A stretch of 64,000 bases of DNA from Lysobacter soli (GCF_003382285.1 NZ_QTJR01000012.1:1-64000), one strand, 5' to 3'; shown: positions 1 to 9,207, counted from the first letter of the stretch. Notes: generated by a model not told the origin, from the letters alone. Made by a program: numbers and translations.

Positions 1-222
1 ATGACGGTGATGTAACTCACCGCTGCCGGAGTGCCCGGATGTTACGGGCCTGGATCCCGGCTTTCGCCGGGATGACGCGGTGTGGTTTTCCGTCGATGGA
101 GTGCCGGGACGTTACGAGCCTAGGTCTCAGGCCTACGGAATGACGGTGAGGTGGTTCGCCGTCATCGGAGTGCCCATTCGCTACGGGCCTGGGCCCCGGC
201 GTTCGCCGGGATGACGATGAAG
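1..222. repeat. 69-bp tandem array of palindromic units
   Basis: Three copies of a degenerate unit begin at about 29, 98 and 167, an exact 69-base step, and the tail of an earlier copy fills 1-28, so the array runs off the left edge. Each unit holds GGAGTGCC, a GTTACGGGCC-like block, and an inverted repeat of the type CCCGGC-TTTC-GCCGGG followed by ATGACG. The middle copy has a decayed hairpin. The same palindrome type recurs singly at 31581-31606, 31651-31679, 35415-35441, 38758-38785 and 47346-47371. I see no gene here. Confidence 0.75.
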
Positions 223-262
223 ACGATCGGCCGAGCAAACCGCTCGCCTGAAGTCGGAGAAC

Positions 263-2548
263 TCAGCGCGTCGCCGACGCCCGGTCCAGATGGCGCTTCA
301 CCTGTCGCATCGCCTCGTCGAACGCCGTGCGCTCCGCGCCGATCGTCAGGCGGCCGGCGCCGGCCAATGCGGCCAGTTCCTCGGCCGAGGCGACCAGCAC
401 GCGCAGGCCGCGGCGGTTCACCAGCAGGTAGCGCGAGGTGAGCGGGCTCAGCCAGGCCACCTTCACCGCCGTGCTCTCGCCTTCGACGTTGGTCAGGCGC
501 AACCAGTCGCCCACTTCCAGCGTGCTCATGCGCTCGGCCAGCAGCGGGTCGTGGCGAACGCCGTCGGCATCGCCGACCAGCCACAGGCGACGCTCGGCTT
601 CACCCGCATCGTCCTCGGGCATGGACTCGGGCGATACCGGTACGTGGCGGCGCGGCGTATCCGGCGTCGCCAGTGCGCGCACCAAGCCGGCCATGCCGTG
701 CTGGGCGGCGCTGTCGTCGAGGCCGGAGCTGGCCAGGCAATCGATGATCGCCGGCTGCAGCGCGAGCAGCTGGTCGGCCAGTTCGCGGCCGCGCCCTTCG
801 CCGGCGAGGCGGTCGGCCATCACCAGCGCGTCGCCGAGCGCGATGGCCTCGGCGTGGCGGCGCTGGTCGGTGTTCTCGCGCAACAACGTCTGCACGACGT
901 GGTGGCGCCACGGCATGGCAAGGAAATCCGCCACCGCCTGCGTCAGGGTCGACTCGCCCAGGCGTTCTTCCAGCGCCGACTCGGCCTGCGCGCGCGCGGC
1001 GCCCAGGCGCTCCCGGCCGTAGGTGGCCTTGGCGGCGCGCTGTTCCTGCAGCTCGAAGCGGCGGCGCTGCTGCGCCAGTACGGCATCGAGTTCGGCGTGC
1101 GCCAGTTCGAATACCGCGAGGTCTTCGTTGTAGTCGGCGACGATACGCTGCGAAATCTCGGTGGCACGGTCGAGCAGCTCGCGATCCTGCGGCGTTTCGC
1201 CGTCGTTGCCCTCGCAGGCCTCGGTGATCGCGTCGAGCAGCCGGCGCGCCGGGTGTTCGCGCTTCACGAACACGGCGTTGTCGGTCAGCGCGACCTTCAC
1301 GTACGGGAGCACCAGGCGCGCGTACAGGCGGCGCGCGCGGTCCTGCAGCGCGTTGTGGCGGAACAGCGAGTCGAAGAGCATCGCCACCAGGTCGATCGCG
1401 TCTTCCTCTTCCGGACTGAAGCAGGCCTGGTCGGGGTTGAGCCCGAGGCGGCGCGCGCCGTCCTGCAGATGGTCGCGGATGGTTTCGCCCAGGCGGCCGG
1501 TGACGGCCAGCGCGCGTGCGAACGCGTCCGGCGGCTCGGCCTGGAGGAGCGATGCGACGTTGAGGATCTCGTCCACGCGCATCTCGCGACGCTGCATGAC
1601 GGGACGCTCGGGCGCGTGGCCGCCCCCGGTGGCGACGTCGCCGCGCGAGATCGACTCGCGCCACGCGTGCAGCTGGCCGCGTAGCTGGGCCAGTTCCTGC
1701 GCCATCGCGGCGATGTCCTGCTGCGACATCGGCGGGCCGGACGAGCGGCCGGTCGGCTCGCCGACCATGCCCGGGCCGGGACCAAGGCCGGCGCCGTAGC
1801 CGCCACCGCCCGCGCCGAAACCGTCCTGCGCACCGTAACCGCCGTAGCCACCGGCGGGCGCGCCGCCATCGCCACCGCGCCGCGCCTCTTCCGGCGGACG
1901 CGACGCGACCGGTGCGCCGTAACCCGAGCTGGCCAGCAACGCGTTGACGCGCGCGTACAGATCGCCGAGCAGGCGGATCAGCTCGGTCTCGTAATGGCGG
2001 AACAGGCGACCGCGCAGCGTGTCGGGCACCTGCGCGTCCAGCAGCGTCTGCGAGAACGCGGTGACCAGGCGCTCCGGACCGATAGGGTTCAGCCCCGCCG
2101 GCACACGCAGGGATTCGGAGAGCGCCTGCAGGCGGCTCTGCAACGTATCCAGCGGGCGGGCGAAGCGGGCGACCAGCGATTCGTTGAGGCGGCCGCTGGC
2201 CAGTTCGTATTCCAGCTGCTGTTCGTCGAGCAGCCGCAGCGTGACGTCGCCGCCGCTGCGGATGCGCAGGGCGCGGAAATCGTCGAAGGCCTGCGCGATC
2301 TGCTGGCGGTACTTCATGACGTGCGATGCCTGGTGCTGGCGCAGCACCCACAACGCCGCCTGTTCCTCGTAATGATTGGACTTGCCGTCGCCCTTGAGCG
2401 AGGCGACCTTCAGGGCATCTTCCACCGGGCCATACAGCGTGCCCGGCAGGCCGCCGAGGACCTCCAGGGACAAACGCTTGATCTCCTCGAGCACGCGCAA
2501 GGGATCGGTACGCGTGGCTTGAGCGACGCCGTGCGGGTAGCCGGACAC
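263..2548 (-). CDS. DUF1631 family protein
   Basis: A protein of about 761 residues recognised as DUF1631 family, whose function is unknown. I chose the GTG start at 2548 because an AGGGGA ribosome-binding site lies seven bases upstream; the frame stays open to a GTG at 2653, so 35 more residues are possible. Residues about 210-275 are a Gly/Tyr/Pro-rich flexible linker. The rest is mostly charged and helical. The C-terminal part (about 676-735) reads like a small beta-barrel (VGDWLRLTNVEGE, then SRYLLVNRRGLRVLV), as often seen at the end of this family. It is a single gene, divergent from the nitroreductase gene. Confidence 0.85.
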   Translation of the reverse strand: MSGYPHGVAQATRTDPLRVLEEIKRLSLEVLGGLPGTLYGPVEDALKVASLKGDGKSNHYEEQAALWVLRQHQASHVMKYRQQIAQAFDDFRALRIRSGGDVTLRLLDEQQLEYELASGRLNESLVARFARPLDTLQSRLQALSESLRVPAGLNPIGPERLVTAFSQTLLDAQVPDTLRGRLFRHYETELIRLLGDLYARVNALLASSGYGAPVASRPPEEARRGGDGGAPAGGYGGYGAQDGFGAGGGGYGAGLGPGPGMVGEPTGRSSGPPMSQQDIAAMAQELAQLRGQLHAWRESISRGDVATGGGHAPERPVMQRREMRVDEILNVASLLQAEPPDAFARALAVTGRLGETIRDHLQDGARRLGLNPDQACFSPEEEDAIDLVAMLFDSLFRHNALQDRARRLYARLVLPYVKVALTDNAVFVKREHPARRLLDAITEACEGNDGETPQDRELLDRATEISQRIVADYNEDLAVFELAHAELDAVLAQQRRRFELQEQRAAKATYGRERLGAARAQAESALEERLGESTLTQAVADFLAMPWRHHVVQTLLRENTDQRRHAEAIALGDALVMADRLAGEGRGRELADQLLALQPAIIDCLASSGLDDSAAQHGMAGLVRALATPDTPRRHVPVSPESMPEDDAGEAERRLWLVGDADGVRHDPLLAERMSTLEVGDWLRLTNVEGESTAVKVAWLSPLTSRYLLVNRRGLRVLVASAEELAALAGAGRLTIGAERTAFDEAMRQVKRHLDRASATR

Positions 2549-2671
2549 TTCGATGTCCCCTGTTACATGAAGCGGAACGTGGGCCGAATCTGCCGCTTGC
2601 CGGCAGTTCCCCGGCGCATAGTGGCAAGATACGACACCGTCTTGCAGGCCCACATTAGATAATTGTGACTG

Positions 2672-3274
2672 ATGTCGCTAAACACTTCTGACCCTCGGCA
2701 AATCGACCTGGCCCTGGCCGGGCTGGATGCCCGCCGGTCGGTCCCGCCGAAGCAGCTCGGCGAGCCCGCCCCCGATCCCGACACCCTCCTGCGCATGCTC
2801 CAGTCGGCCGTCCGCGTGCCCGACCACGGCAAGCGGGTGCCCTTCCGGTTCCTGAGCTTCCGGGGCGAGGCCCGGCACGCGTTCGGCGAGCGCTTGGCCG
2901 CCCGCAGCCGCGAGCGCGACCCGGGGGCCAGCGAGGCGGTGTTCGAGAAGGACCGGAGCCGATTCTCGCATGCGCCGCTGGTCGTGGCCGTGATCGGTCA
3001 GTTCGGTCCGGACGAAAAGATTCCTGAATCCGAGCGGTTCTCGACCGCCTCGTGCGTCTGCTTCGCCCTCCTCCAGGCCGCCCAGGCACTGGGCTTCGGC
3101 GGGATCTGGCTGACCGGCTGGCTCGCCTACGACGAGCAGGTCGACCGCTGGCTGGGCCTGGGCGAGCACGAGCGCGTGGTCGGCTACATCCACATCGGCA
3201 CGCCGAAGCTCGACGCGCCCGAGCGCGAGCGCCCCGATCCGCGCGAGCTGCTGACCGAATGGACGCCGTCGTGA
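2672..3274 (+). CDS. Nitroreductase family protein (YdjA-like)
   Basis: A 200-residue flavoprotein of the NAD(P)H-dependent nitroreductase family, the short YdjA-like branch. Typical features are the early RRSVPPKQL segment that contacts FMN phosphate, the VRVPDHGKRVPFRF stretch, the central AQALGFGGIWLTGW helix and the late VVGYIHIGTPK strand. These enzymes bind FMN as dimers and reduce nitro-aromatics or quinones; the physiological substrate is not evident. The stop codon overlaps the start region of the following exonuclease gene (GTGA at 3271-3274), which suggests co-translation. Confidence 0.88.
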   Translation: MSLNTSDPRQIDLALAGLDARRSVPPKQLGEPAPDPDTLLRMLQSAVRVPDHGKRVPFRFLSFRGEARHAFGERLAARSRERDPGASEAVFEKDRSRFSHAPLVVAVIGQFGPDEKIPESERFSTASCVCFALLQAAQALGFGGIWLTGWLAYDEQVDRWLGLGEHERVVGYIHIGTPKLDAPERERPDPRELLTEWTPS

Positions 3275-4218
3275 GCGCGCCTGTCGCTCCGTCCGCCACG
3301 GCGGCCAGCGGGACGCTGTACCTCGTCGATGCGAGCATGTACGTGTTCCGCGCCTGGCACTCGATGCCCAACGAGTTCCACGACAACGACGGCTGGCCGA
3401 CCAACGCCGTGCACGGCTTCGCGCGCTTCCTGCTGGAACTGCTCGACCGCGCGCGGCCGCAGCACATCGCCATCGCGTTCGACGAGGCGCTGGATTCGTG
3501 CTTCCGCAACGCGATCTATCCCGCCTACAAGGCCAACCGCGAATCGGCGCCGGAAGAGCTGCGGCGCCAGTTCGTCCACTGCCGCACGCTGTGCGCGGCG
3601 CTGGGCCTGGCGGTGCTCGCACATGGCGAGTACGAGGCCGACGACCTGATCGGCAGCGCCGTTGCGGCGTCGCGCGCGCACGGGTTCCGATCGGTCATCG
3701 TCTCGGCCGACAAGGACCTCTCGCAGCTGCTGGGCGACCACGACGAGCAGTGGGATTTCGCGAAGGGCCAGCGCTGGGGGGCGGCCGGCGTGCCCGAGCG
3801 CCATGGCGTGCTCGCGCACCAGATCGCCGACTACCTGGCGCTGACCGGCGACGCGGTCGACAACATCCCCGGCGTGCCCGGCATCGGGTCGAAGACCGCG
3901 GCCGCGCTGCTGGGGCATTTCGGCTCGCTCGATGCCCTGCTCGAGCGCGTGGAGGAAGTGCCGTTCCTGCGTCTGCGCGGCGCGGCGTCCACCGCGGCGA
4001 AGCTGCGTCTGCATCGCGAACAGGCACTGTTGTGCCGTCAGCTGACGACGATCGCGCTGGATGCGCCGCTGGGCGAAACCTCGCTGCACTTCACGCGTGG
4101 CAGTGCGGACGCGGCGATCCTGGGTTCGCTGTGCGATTCGCTGCGCTTCGGCCCGATGACGCGTCGCCGCCTCTACCAGTCCGCCGGCCTCGACTTCGCC
4201 CCGTCACAGGCGTCGTAA
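3259..4218 (+). CDS. 5'-3' exonuclease / flap endonuclease (Xni or Pol I N-domain type)
   Basis: About 319 residues resembling the 5' nuclease domain of DNA polymerase I and the stand-alone Xni/ExoIX enzymes. Metal-binding acidic motifs are visible: YLVDASMYVFRAW near the start, FDEALDSCFRN, YEADDLIG (about 124) and VSADKDLSQLL. A helix-3-turn-helix DNA-binding motif follows at about 195-218 (GDAVDNIPGVPGIGSKTAA). The polymerase domain is absent and the reading frame is complete. Start is ATG 3259, or GTG 3271 overlapping the nitroreductase stop. Probable role: flap or primer removal during repair. It is slightly longer than E. coli Xni. Confidence 0.88.
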   Translation: MDAVVSAPVAPSATAASGTLYLVDASMYVFRAWHSMPNEFHDNDGWPTNAVHGFARFLLELLDRARPQHIAIAFDEALDSCFRNAIYPAYKANRESAPEELRRQFVHCRTLCAALGLAVLAHGEYEADDLIGSAVAASRAHGFRSVIVSADKDLSQLLGDHDEQWDFAKGQRWGAAGVPERHGVLAHQIADYLALTGDAVDNIPGVPGIGSKTAAALLGHFGSLDALLERVEEVPFLRLRGAASTAAKLRLHREQALLCRQLTTIALDAPLGETSLHFTRGSADAAILGSLCDSLRFGPMTRRRLYQSAGLDFAPSQAS

Positions 4219-4255
4219 TACGATCGGACGCAATCGCAACGAGCACCCGCACCGC

Positions 4256-4822
4256 ATGAACGCAAAGCCCGCCGGACACGACGACGACCCCGTGGAAACG
4301 CTGTACGAGGGCCCGTGGCTGCGCATGCTGCGGCGCGGTCGCTGGGAGTACGTCGAACGCACCACCGGCGAAGGCATGGCGGTGATCGTCATCGCCGTCA
4401 CGCCCGACGACAAGCTGCTGTTCGTCGAACAGTTCCGCGTTCCGCTGGGCGCGCCGACCATCGAGATGCCCGCGGGCCTGGTCGGCGACAACCACGATAC
4501 CGATACCCTCGAAGCCGCCGCCGGTCGCGAGCTCATCGAGGAAACCGGCTGGTCGGCGCAGCGGCTGGAAGTGCTGCTGGTCGGCCCGACCTCCGCCGGC
4601 ATGAGCAGCGAGCGCATCGCCTTCGTGCGTGCGCGCGGATTGACGCGTGTCGGCGCGGGCGGCGGCGTGGACAACGAGAACATCACCGTCCACGAAGTCC
4701 CGCGCGCGCAGGCGCCGGCGTGGCTCATGCAGAAACGGCGCGAAGGCTACGAGCTGGACCTCAAGCTCTGGGCCGGCCTGTGGATGCTCGAACACAACCC
4801 GGACGGCACGCCGGCCGACTGA
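4256..4822 (+). CDS. NUDIX hydrolase, ADP-ribose pyrophosphatase-like
   Basis: A 188-residue NUDIX enzyme. The box lies at about residues 74-100, ending GRELIEETGW, with Asp rather than Glu at the first acidic position. Downstream PTSAGMSSERIAFVRARG matches the ADP-sugar pyrophosphatase subgroup (NudF/NudE-like), and IEMPAGLV precedes the box as in that subgroup. Likely splits ADP-ribose or a related nucleoside diphosphate sugar to AMP plus sugar phosphate. Convergent with the sugar porter; a hairpin separates the two. Confidence 0.88.
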   Translation: MNAKPAGHDDDPVETLYEGPWLRMLRRGRWEYVERTTGEGMAVIVIAVTPDDKLLFVEQFRVPLGAPTIEMPAGLVGDNHDTDTLEAAAGRELIEETGWSAQRLEVLLVGPTSAGMSSERIAFVRARGLTRVGAGGGVDNENITVHEVPRAQAPAWLMQKRREGYELDLKLWAGLWMLEHNPDGTPAD

Positions 4823-4831
4823 TCCGGAACC

Positions 4832-4858
4832 CTCCCTCTCCCGTCGCGGGAGAGGGAG
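4832..4858. repeat. CCCTCTCCC-type palindrome between convergent genes
   Basis: A 12-bp perfect stem with a TCG loop between two convergent genes. There is no T-run on either side. The same sequence type occurs at 31465-31487 and 38666-38691, so it is a dispersed intergenic palindrome that may double as a bidirectional transcript end. Confidence 0.6.
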
Positions 4859-4871
4859 TGATGCATGGCGC

Positions 4872-6284
4872 TCAGCCCTGCATGTCTTCCAGTTCGACGC
4901 CGCGCGTTTCGCGTACGGCCTTCAGCACGAACACCAGCGAGAGCAGCGCGAACGTCGCGTACAGGCCGTAGGCGAAACTCAGGCCGATTTCCGCCAGCTT
5001 CGGGAAGCTCACCGTGACGGCGAAATTCGCCAGCCATTGCGCCGATGCCGCCACCGCGAGCGCGATCGCGCGGATGCGGTTGGGGAACATCTCGCCGAGC
5101 AGCACCCACACCATCGGTCCCCAGCTCAGGCCGAAGAACACGACGTAGGCGTTCGCCGACACCAGCGCGACCATGTTCCAGGGCTGCGGCAACGACAGCG
5201 ACGCGCCCTCGCCGGTGGCCTGCGCGAAGCACAGCGCCATCAGGCCCAGCGTCACCGTCATGCCGACCGAACCGACGACCAGCAGCGGTTTGCGGCCGAC
5301 CTTGTCGACCAGCGCGATGGCCAGCAGCGTCACCAGCACGTTCACGACCGAGGTCACGACGGTGATGGTGAACGCATCGGATTCGCTGAAACCGACCGAA
5401 TGCCACAGCGTGGAGCTGTAGTAGAAGATCACGTTGATGCCGACCGCCTGCTGGAACACCGACAGCGCGATACCAACCCACACGATCGGCAGCAGGCCCA
5501 GGCGCTGGCCGCGCAGATCGCGCAGACGCGGGCGCACTTCGCTGGCGAGGCTGCGCTGGATGTCGTGCAGCTTGGCCTCGAGCGCCGGACCGTTCGGCAG
5601 TGCGAGCATCTGGCGCAGCACGTCGCGCGCTTCGTCGATGCGTCCCTTCGCGACCAGGTGACGCGGGGATTCGGGAACGCCGAGCACGAGCGTGCCGTAG
5701 ATCAGCGCCGGCACCGTGGCGACCAGGAACATCCAGCGCCACGCTTCCATACCCAGCCACGCGGACTTGGCCGCGCCGCCGGCCACGCCGGCGATCCAGG
5801 CATCGCTGAGCAGCGCCGCGAAGATGCCGAGCACGATCGCCAGCTGCTGCAGCGAACCCAGTCGTCCGCGCACGTGCGCCGGCGAGACTTCGGCGATGTA
5901 CGCCGGCGCGATCACCGACGCCACGCCGATGCCGACGCCGCCAACGAAACGCCACGCGATGAGGTCCCACAACCCGACGACCAGCCCGGAGCCCAGCGCG
6001 CTGGCGAACAGCAACACGGCCGCCACCTGCATCGTGCGCACGCGGCCCCAGCGGTCGGCGACGGGCCCGGCGTACCACGCGCCCAGCGCCGCGCCGAGCA
6101 ACGCGCACGACACCGCGAAACCAATGCGCGCCGCGTCCAGCGCGAAGCCGCCGCGGACCGCATCGACCGCGCCGTTGATCACCGCCGAATCGAAGCCGAA
6201 CAAAAAGCCGCCCATCGCGGCGGCCAGGGAAACCAGCACCACGCGCGAAGTGGCGTGCTGCTGCGCTTGCATCGTCGTATCCAT
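4872..6284 (-). CDS. Sugar porter family MFS transporter (XylE/GalP-like)
   Basis: A 470-residue major facilitator protein with twelve predicted membrane helices. Sugar-porter signatures are clear: GPVADRWGRVR after helix 2, RFVGGVGIGVASV, AYIAEVSPAHVRGRLGS, VPESPRHLVAKGR at the end of the first half, QQAVGINVIFYYSSTL in helix 7 and VDKVGRKPLLVV in the second half. It is likely a proton/sugar symporter in the inner membrane; xylose, galactose or glucose cannot be told apart from sequence alone. No regulator or catabolic gene lies next to it. Confidence 0.9.
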   Translation of the reverse strand: MDTTMQAQQHATSRVVLVSLAAAMGGFLFGFDSAVINGAVDAVRGGFALDAARIGFAVSCALLGAALGAWYAGPVADRWGRVRTMQVAAVLLFASALGSGLVVGLWDLIAWRFVGGVGIGVASVIAPAYIAEVSPAHVRGRLGSLQQLAIVLGIFAALLSDAWIAGVAGGAAKSAWLGMEAWRWMFLVATVPALIYGTLVLGVPESPRHLVAKGRIDEARDVLRQMLALPNGPALEAKLHDIQRSLASEVRPRLRDLRGQRLGLLPIVWVGIALSVFQQAVGINVIFYYSSTLWHSVGFSESDAFTITVVTSVVNVLVTLLAIALVDKVGRKPLLVVGSVGMTVTLGLMALCFAQATGEGASLSLPQPWNMVALVSANAYVVFFGLSWGPMVWVLLGEMFPNRIRAIALAVAASAQWLANFAVTVSFPKLAEIGLSFAYGLYATFALLSLVFVLKAVRETRGVELEDMQG

Positions 6285-6414
6285 CGTCTCTCCGGAGCGC
6301 CCACGATGGGCGCCGTGCGCGGCCGATTGTGCGTGGCCGCGCGCGCAGCGGAAGGCTTGAATACGTATGCAGTCGCCGGGGCCGGGCGTTCCAGCCCCGG
6401 GTTTTCAGAAAAAG

Positions 6415-7359
6415 TCAGCGGGCGAAGCGGTCGGTGGCGCGCACCAGGGCATCGACGTTTTCCGCTTCGAACGCGGAGTGCCCGGATGCCGGGGTGATCT
6501 CCAGGTCCGCTTTCGGCCAGGCTTTTTTCAGGTCCCACGCGTTGGCGACGGGACACACGACGTCGTAGCGGCCGTGCACGATCACGCCCGGGATGTCGGC
6601 GATGCGATGCGCGTCGCGGAGCAACTGATCGTCGACTTCGAAAAATCCGCTATTGACGAAGTAGTGGTTTTCGATACGCGCAAACGCGAGCGCGAACTGC
6701 GGATCCTCATGGCTCGCCGCGAAATCCGGATCGACGTGCAGGAAGCTCGTCGCGCCTTCCCAGACGCTCCACGCCTTGGCGGCGGCCAGTCGGGTGGCTT
6801 CGTCCGGCGAGGTCAGGCGGCGATGGAATGCGCTGATGAGATCGTGCCGCTCGACGACCGGAATCGCCGACAGGTAGTGCTCCCACGCATCCGGGAACAG
6901 GCGCGAGGCGCCTTCCTGGTAGAACCACTCCAGCTCCCAGCGACGCAGCATGAAGATGCCGCGCAGCACCAGTTCGGTCACGCGCTGCGGATGCGCCTGC
7001 GCGTAGGCGAGCGCGAGCGTGGAGCCCCACGACCCGCCGAACACCTGCCACGTGTCGATGCCGAGCTTGCCGCGCAGGCGTTCGATGTCGGCGACCAGGT
7101 CCCACGTGGTGTTGTCGACCAGGTCGGCGTGCGGCGTCGAGCGCCCGCTGCCGCGCTGGTCGAACAGCACGATGCGGTAACGCGCCGGATCGTGGAAACG
7201 CCGCATCTTCGCGCTGCAGCCCGCGCCCGGACCGCCGTGCAGCAGCACGACGGGCTTGCCGTCGGGATTGCCGCACTGCTCGTAGTACAGCGTGTGCCGG
7301 TCGTCGACCTTGAGCGTGCCGGTGTCGAAGGGTTCGATGTCGGGGTAAAGCGTGCGCAT
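6415..7359 (-). CDS. pip: Proline iminopeptidase
   Basis: A 314-residue alpha/beta-hydrolase that releases N-terminal proline from peptides. Visible are the oxyanion motif HGGPGAG (41-47), the FDQRGSGRS motif typical of this family, the nucleophile in GGSWGS (Ser110), the acid in VHGRYDVVCP and the His in PASGHSAF. The open frame runs further upstream to 8313, but that part is shadow over the Ax21 gene. ATG 7359 starts the family-like MRTLYPDIEPFDTG. Cytoplasmic, no signal peptide. Divergent from the Ax21 gene. Confidence 0.95.
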   Translation of the reverse strand: MRTLYPDIEPFDTGTLKVDDRHTLYYEQCGNPDGKPVVLLHGGPGAGCSAKMRRFHDPARYRIVLFDQRGSGRSTPHADLVDNTTWDLVADIERLRGKLGIDTWQVFGGSWGSTLALAYAQAHPQRVTELVLRGIFMLRRWELEWFYQEGASRLFPDAWEHYLSAIPVVERHDLISAFHRRLTSPDEATRLAAAKAWSVWEGATSFLHVDPDFAASHEDPQFALAFARIENHYFVNSGFFEVDDQLLRDAHRIADIPGVIVHGRYDVVCPVANAWDLKKAWPKADLEITPASGHSAFEAENVDALVRATDRFAR

Positions 7360-7521
7360 CGCGGGGTCTCGCCGAATGAGTGGCGAAATTCTAGCGCGCA
7401 CGGGCCGACGACCTTTTCTCGGCGAACGAATTTTTAAGAACCGTCCGATGTGGACGGCGAAACGCCGCGGGTCTACTGCGCGCCCCGGCGACCGCCGGGA
7501 AGCCCCCACAAGGAAACACCC

Positions 7522-8142
7522 GTGAAGAAGTCCCTCCTCGCCGTGGCGCTCGCCGCCGCTCCCTTCCTCGCCAACGCCAGCGAATCCAACGGCATCGGCT
7601 ACGACTACGCCCAGCTCGACTACACCTACCAGGATGCAAGCGGCCCGTATCTCAACGGCGGCACGCTGAGCGGCTCGTACTCCTTCAACGACAACGTGTT
7701 CGGCACGGCCAGCTACGGCAAGGTCACCGACACATACAACGACTGGTTCTCCGACGCGCGCGTGCACGTCAAGTCGGAAGCCTGGTCGCTGGGCGTCGGC
7801 ATGAACACCGCCATCGGCTCGCGCGCCGACTGGGTGTCGCAGATCGCCTACGTCGACAACGACATCAGCGCCCGCGTGCACCACGACGTGTGCCCGGACT
7901 GCAACGCAAGCGTGAACTACAAGGGTGGCAAGATCAGCACCGGCATCATGGGGCGCGTGACCGACCAGCTCACCGCCAACGCCTACCTGGGCTACGAGGA
8001 CTACGATCACGGCTACGATGGCAACTACTTCGCCGACTTCGGCGTCGTCTATGCCTTCAACTCGACCTGGGGCCTGCACAGCAGCCTGACGCTGGCCGAC
8101 GGCAGCGATACGTACAACATCGGCGTTCGCGCCAGCTTCTGA
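7522..8142 (+). CDS. Ax21-family outer-membrane beta-barrel protein
   Basis: A 206-residue protein with a signal peptide (MKKSLLAVALAAAPFLANA) followed by alternating amphipathic strands (YDYAQLDYTYQD, GGTLSGSYSFND, NAYLGYEDYD) and ending in an aromatic-terminated strand (YNIGVRASF), the classic outer-membrane insertion signal. Size and pattern fit the Ax21/Omp family common in Xanthomonas, Stenotrophomonas and Lysobacter. Start is GTG 7522 with an AAGGAA site upstream. A Cys pair, VCPDCN, sits in one loop. A strong terminator follows. Family assignment is from pattern recognition; a generic small porin-like barrel is the alternative. Confidence 0.72.
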   Translation: MKKSLLAVALAAAPFLANASESNGIGYDYAQLDYTYQDASGPYLNGGTLSGSYSFNDNVFGTASYGKVTDTYNDWFSDARVHVKSEAWSLGVGMNTAIGSRADWVSQIAYVDNDISARVHHDVCPDCNASVNYKGGKISTGIMGRVTDQLTANAYLGYEDYDHGYDGNYFADFGVVYAFNSTWGLHSSLTLADGSDTYNIGVRASF

Positions 8143-8164
8143 TCGCATCGCGATCAGTACGACC

Positions 8165-8187
8165 AAGCCCGCTCCGGCGGGCTTTTT
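8165..8187 (+). terminator. Rho-independent terminator of the Ax21 gene
   Basis: An 8-bp GC-rich stem (AAGCCCGC/GCGGGCTT) with loop TCCG, running into five T residues, 22 bases after the stop codon of the Ax21 gene. Confidence 0.88.
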
Positions 8188-8198
8188 CGTTGGCGTCG

Positions 8199-9068
8199 TC
8201 AGCGACGTCGCCCGAGGGTGACGCGGTCGCGGTGCTCCCAGTCCTGCACTGTCTCGACTGCCTCGAAGCCTGCGCGCGCGAACACCTCGCGAACGGCGTC
8301 GCCCTGATCCCACCCGTGCTCCACCAGCAACCAGCCGCCTTCGTGCAGATGAATCGGCGCTGCCGCCGCGATGCGCCTGATGTCGTCGAGACCATCCGCA
8401 CCCGAAGCCAACGCGCTCGCCGGTTCGAAGCGGAGATCGCCCTGCCCCAGATGCACGTCGTCGTCGGCGATGTACGGCGGGTTGCTTGCGATGAGGTCGA
8501 AGCGCTCGCCGGCGAGCGGCGTGAGCCAGTCGCCCTCGCGGAAGTCCACGCGCGACAGCCCCAGCGCCTGCGCATTGGCCCTTGCGACGACGAGCGCCTC
8601 CGCGCTGGCGTCGGTCGCCACGATCTGCGCCAGCGGACGTTCGAACGCGATCGCCAGCGCGATGGCGCCGGTACCCGTGCCGAGGTCGGCCACGCGCAGC
8701 GGCACGCCTTCCGGCAGCCGGTCGAGGGCGAGTTCGACCAAGCGCTCGGTTTCCGGCCGCGGGATCAGCGTCGCCGGCGTCACCGCCAGGTCGAAGCGCC
8801 AGAAACCGCGGTGGCCGATCAGGTACGCAACCGGCTCACCGGCCAGCCGACGGTCGATCAGGCGGTTGAATTCGGCGACGTGGGCAGCTGAAGGGGCGTC
8901 GTCGCGATGCGTGTACAGCCACGTCGGTCCGACGCCGAGCACGTGGGCGAGCAGGCGTTCGGCTTCGGGGCGGGCTTCGTCGCCGGGCAAGCGGGCGGCG
9001 GCCTCGGCCAACAGCCCGCCGACCGTCGTCCGAGGAGGTTCGACGCCTGTTGGAGGGGATTCATGCAT
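8199..9068 (-). CDS. prmC: Release-factor glutamine methyltransferase PrmC
   Basis: A 289-residue SAM-dependent enzyme that methylates the GGQ glutamine of release factors RF1 and RF2. Family marks: [18 protein letters not shown] and [13 protein letters not shown] in the substrate part, the SAM motif [12 protein letters not shown] and the catalytic NPPY (about residue 194). Full length. It stands divergent from ahpC and away from prfA. Confidence 0.95.
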   Translation of the reverse strand: MHESPPTGVEPPRTTVGGLLAEAAARLPGDEARPEAERLLAHVLGVGPTWLYTHRDDAPSAAHVAEFNRLIDRRLAGEPVAYLIGHRGFWRFDLAVTPATLIPRPETERLVELALDRLPEGVPLRVADLGTGTGAIALAIAFERPLAQIVATDASAEALVVARANAQALGLSRVDFREGDWLTPLAGERFDLIASNPPYIADDDVHLGQGDLRFEPASALASGADGLDDIRRIAAAAPIHLHEGGWLLVEHGWDQGDAVREVFARAGFEAVETVQDWEHRDRVTLGRRR

Positions 9069-9170
9069 CCGGGCATTTTCGCGTGCTGGTTCGCCGCCGG
9101 GGAGCCCTTGCGAGGGCCACTGGTGCCCCGCATGTCGAATAGGAGCGGCTTCTATCGTTGGACCAATTCA

Positions 9171-9207
9171 ATAGTCAATGCCTATTGAATCAATTCCATC
9201 AATCAAC
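9171..9207 (+). promoter_or_regulatory. OxyR-like operator upstream of ahpC
   Basis: Four tetranucleotide elements spaced by seven bases, the layout known for OxyR sites: ATAG (9171), CTAT (9182), ATTC (9193) and CAAC (9204). The first pair lies in a perfect 9-bp inverted repeat (ATTCAATAG, seven bases, CTATTGAAT; 9166-9190). The second pair is degenerate. It abuts a promoter-like sequence for ahpC, and oxyR is two genes downstream. Confidence 0.7.

Noticed and set aside
1-235. Possible CRISPR array at the left edge
   Set aside because: The period is regular, but whole units including the would-be spacers are similar to each other, and no cas gene is present. It is a tandem repeat of a palindromic unit.
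3259-4218. Truncated DNA polymerase I gene
   Set aside because: The protein is complete for stand-alone 5' nucleases and no polymerase-domain remnant follows; the next gene starts 37 bases later with a different fold.
6415-8313. Reading the proline iminopeptidase frame as a 632-residue fusion protein
   Set aside because: The extra N-terminal half is antisense to the Ax21 gene, has no domain, and the natural enzyme start with family-like sequence is at 7359.
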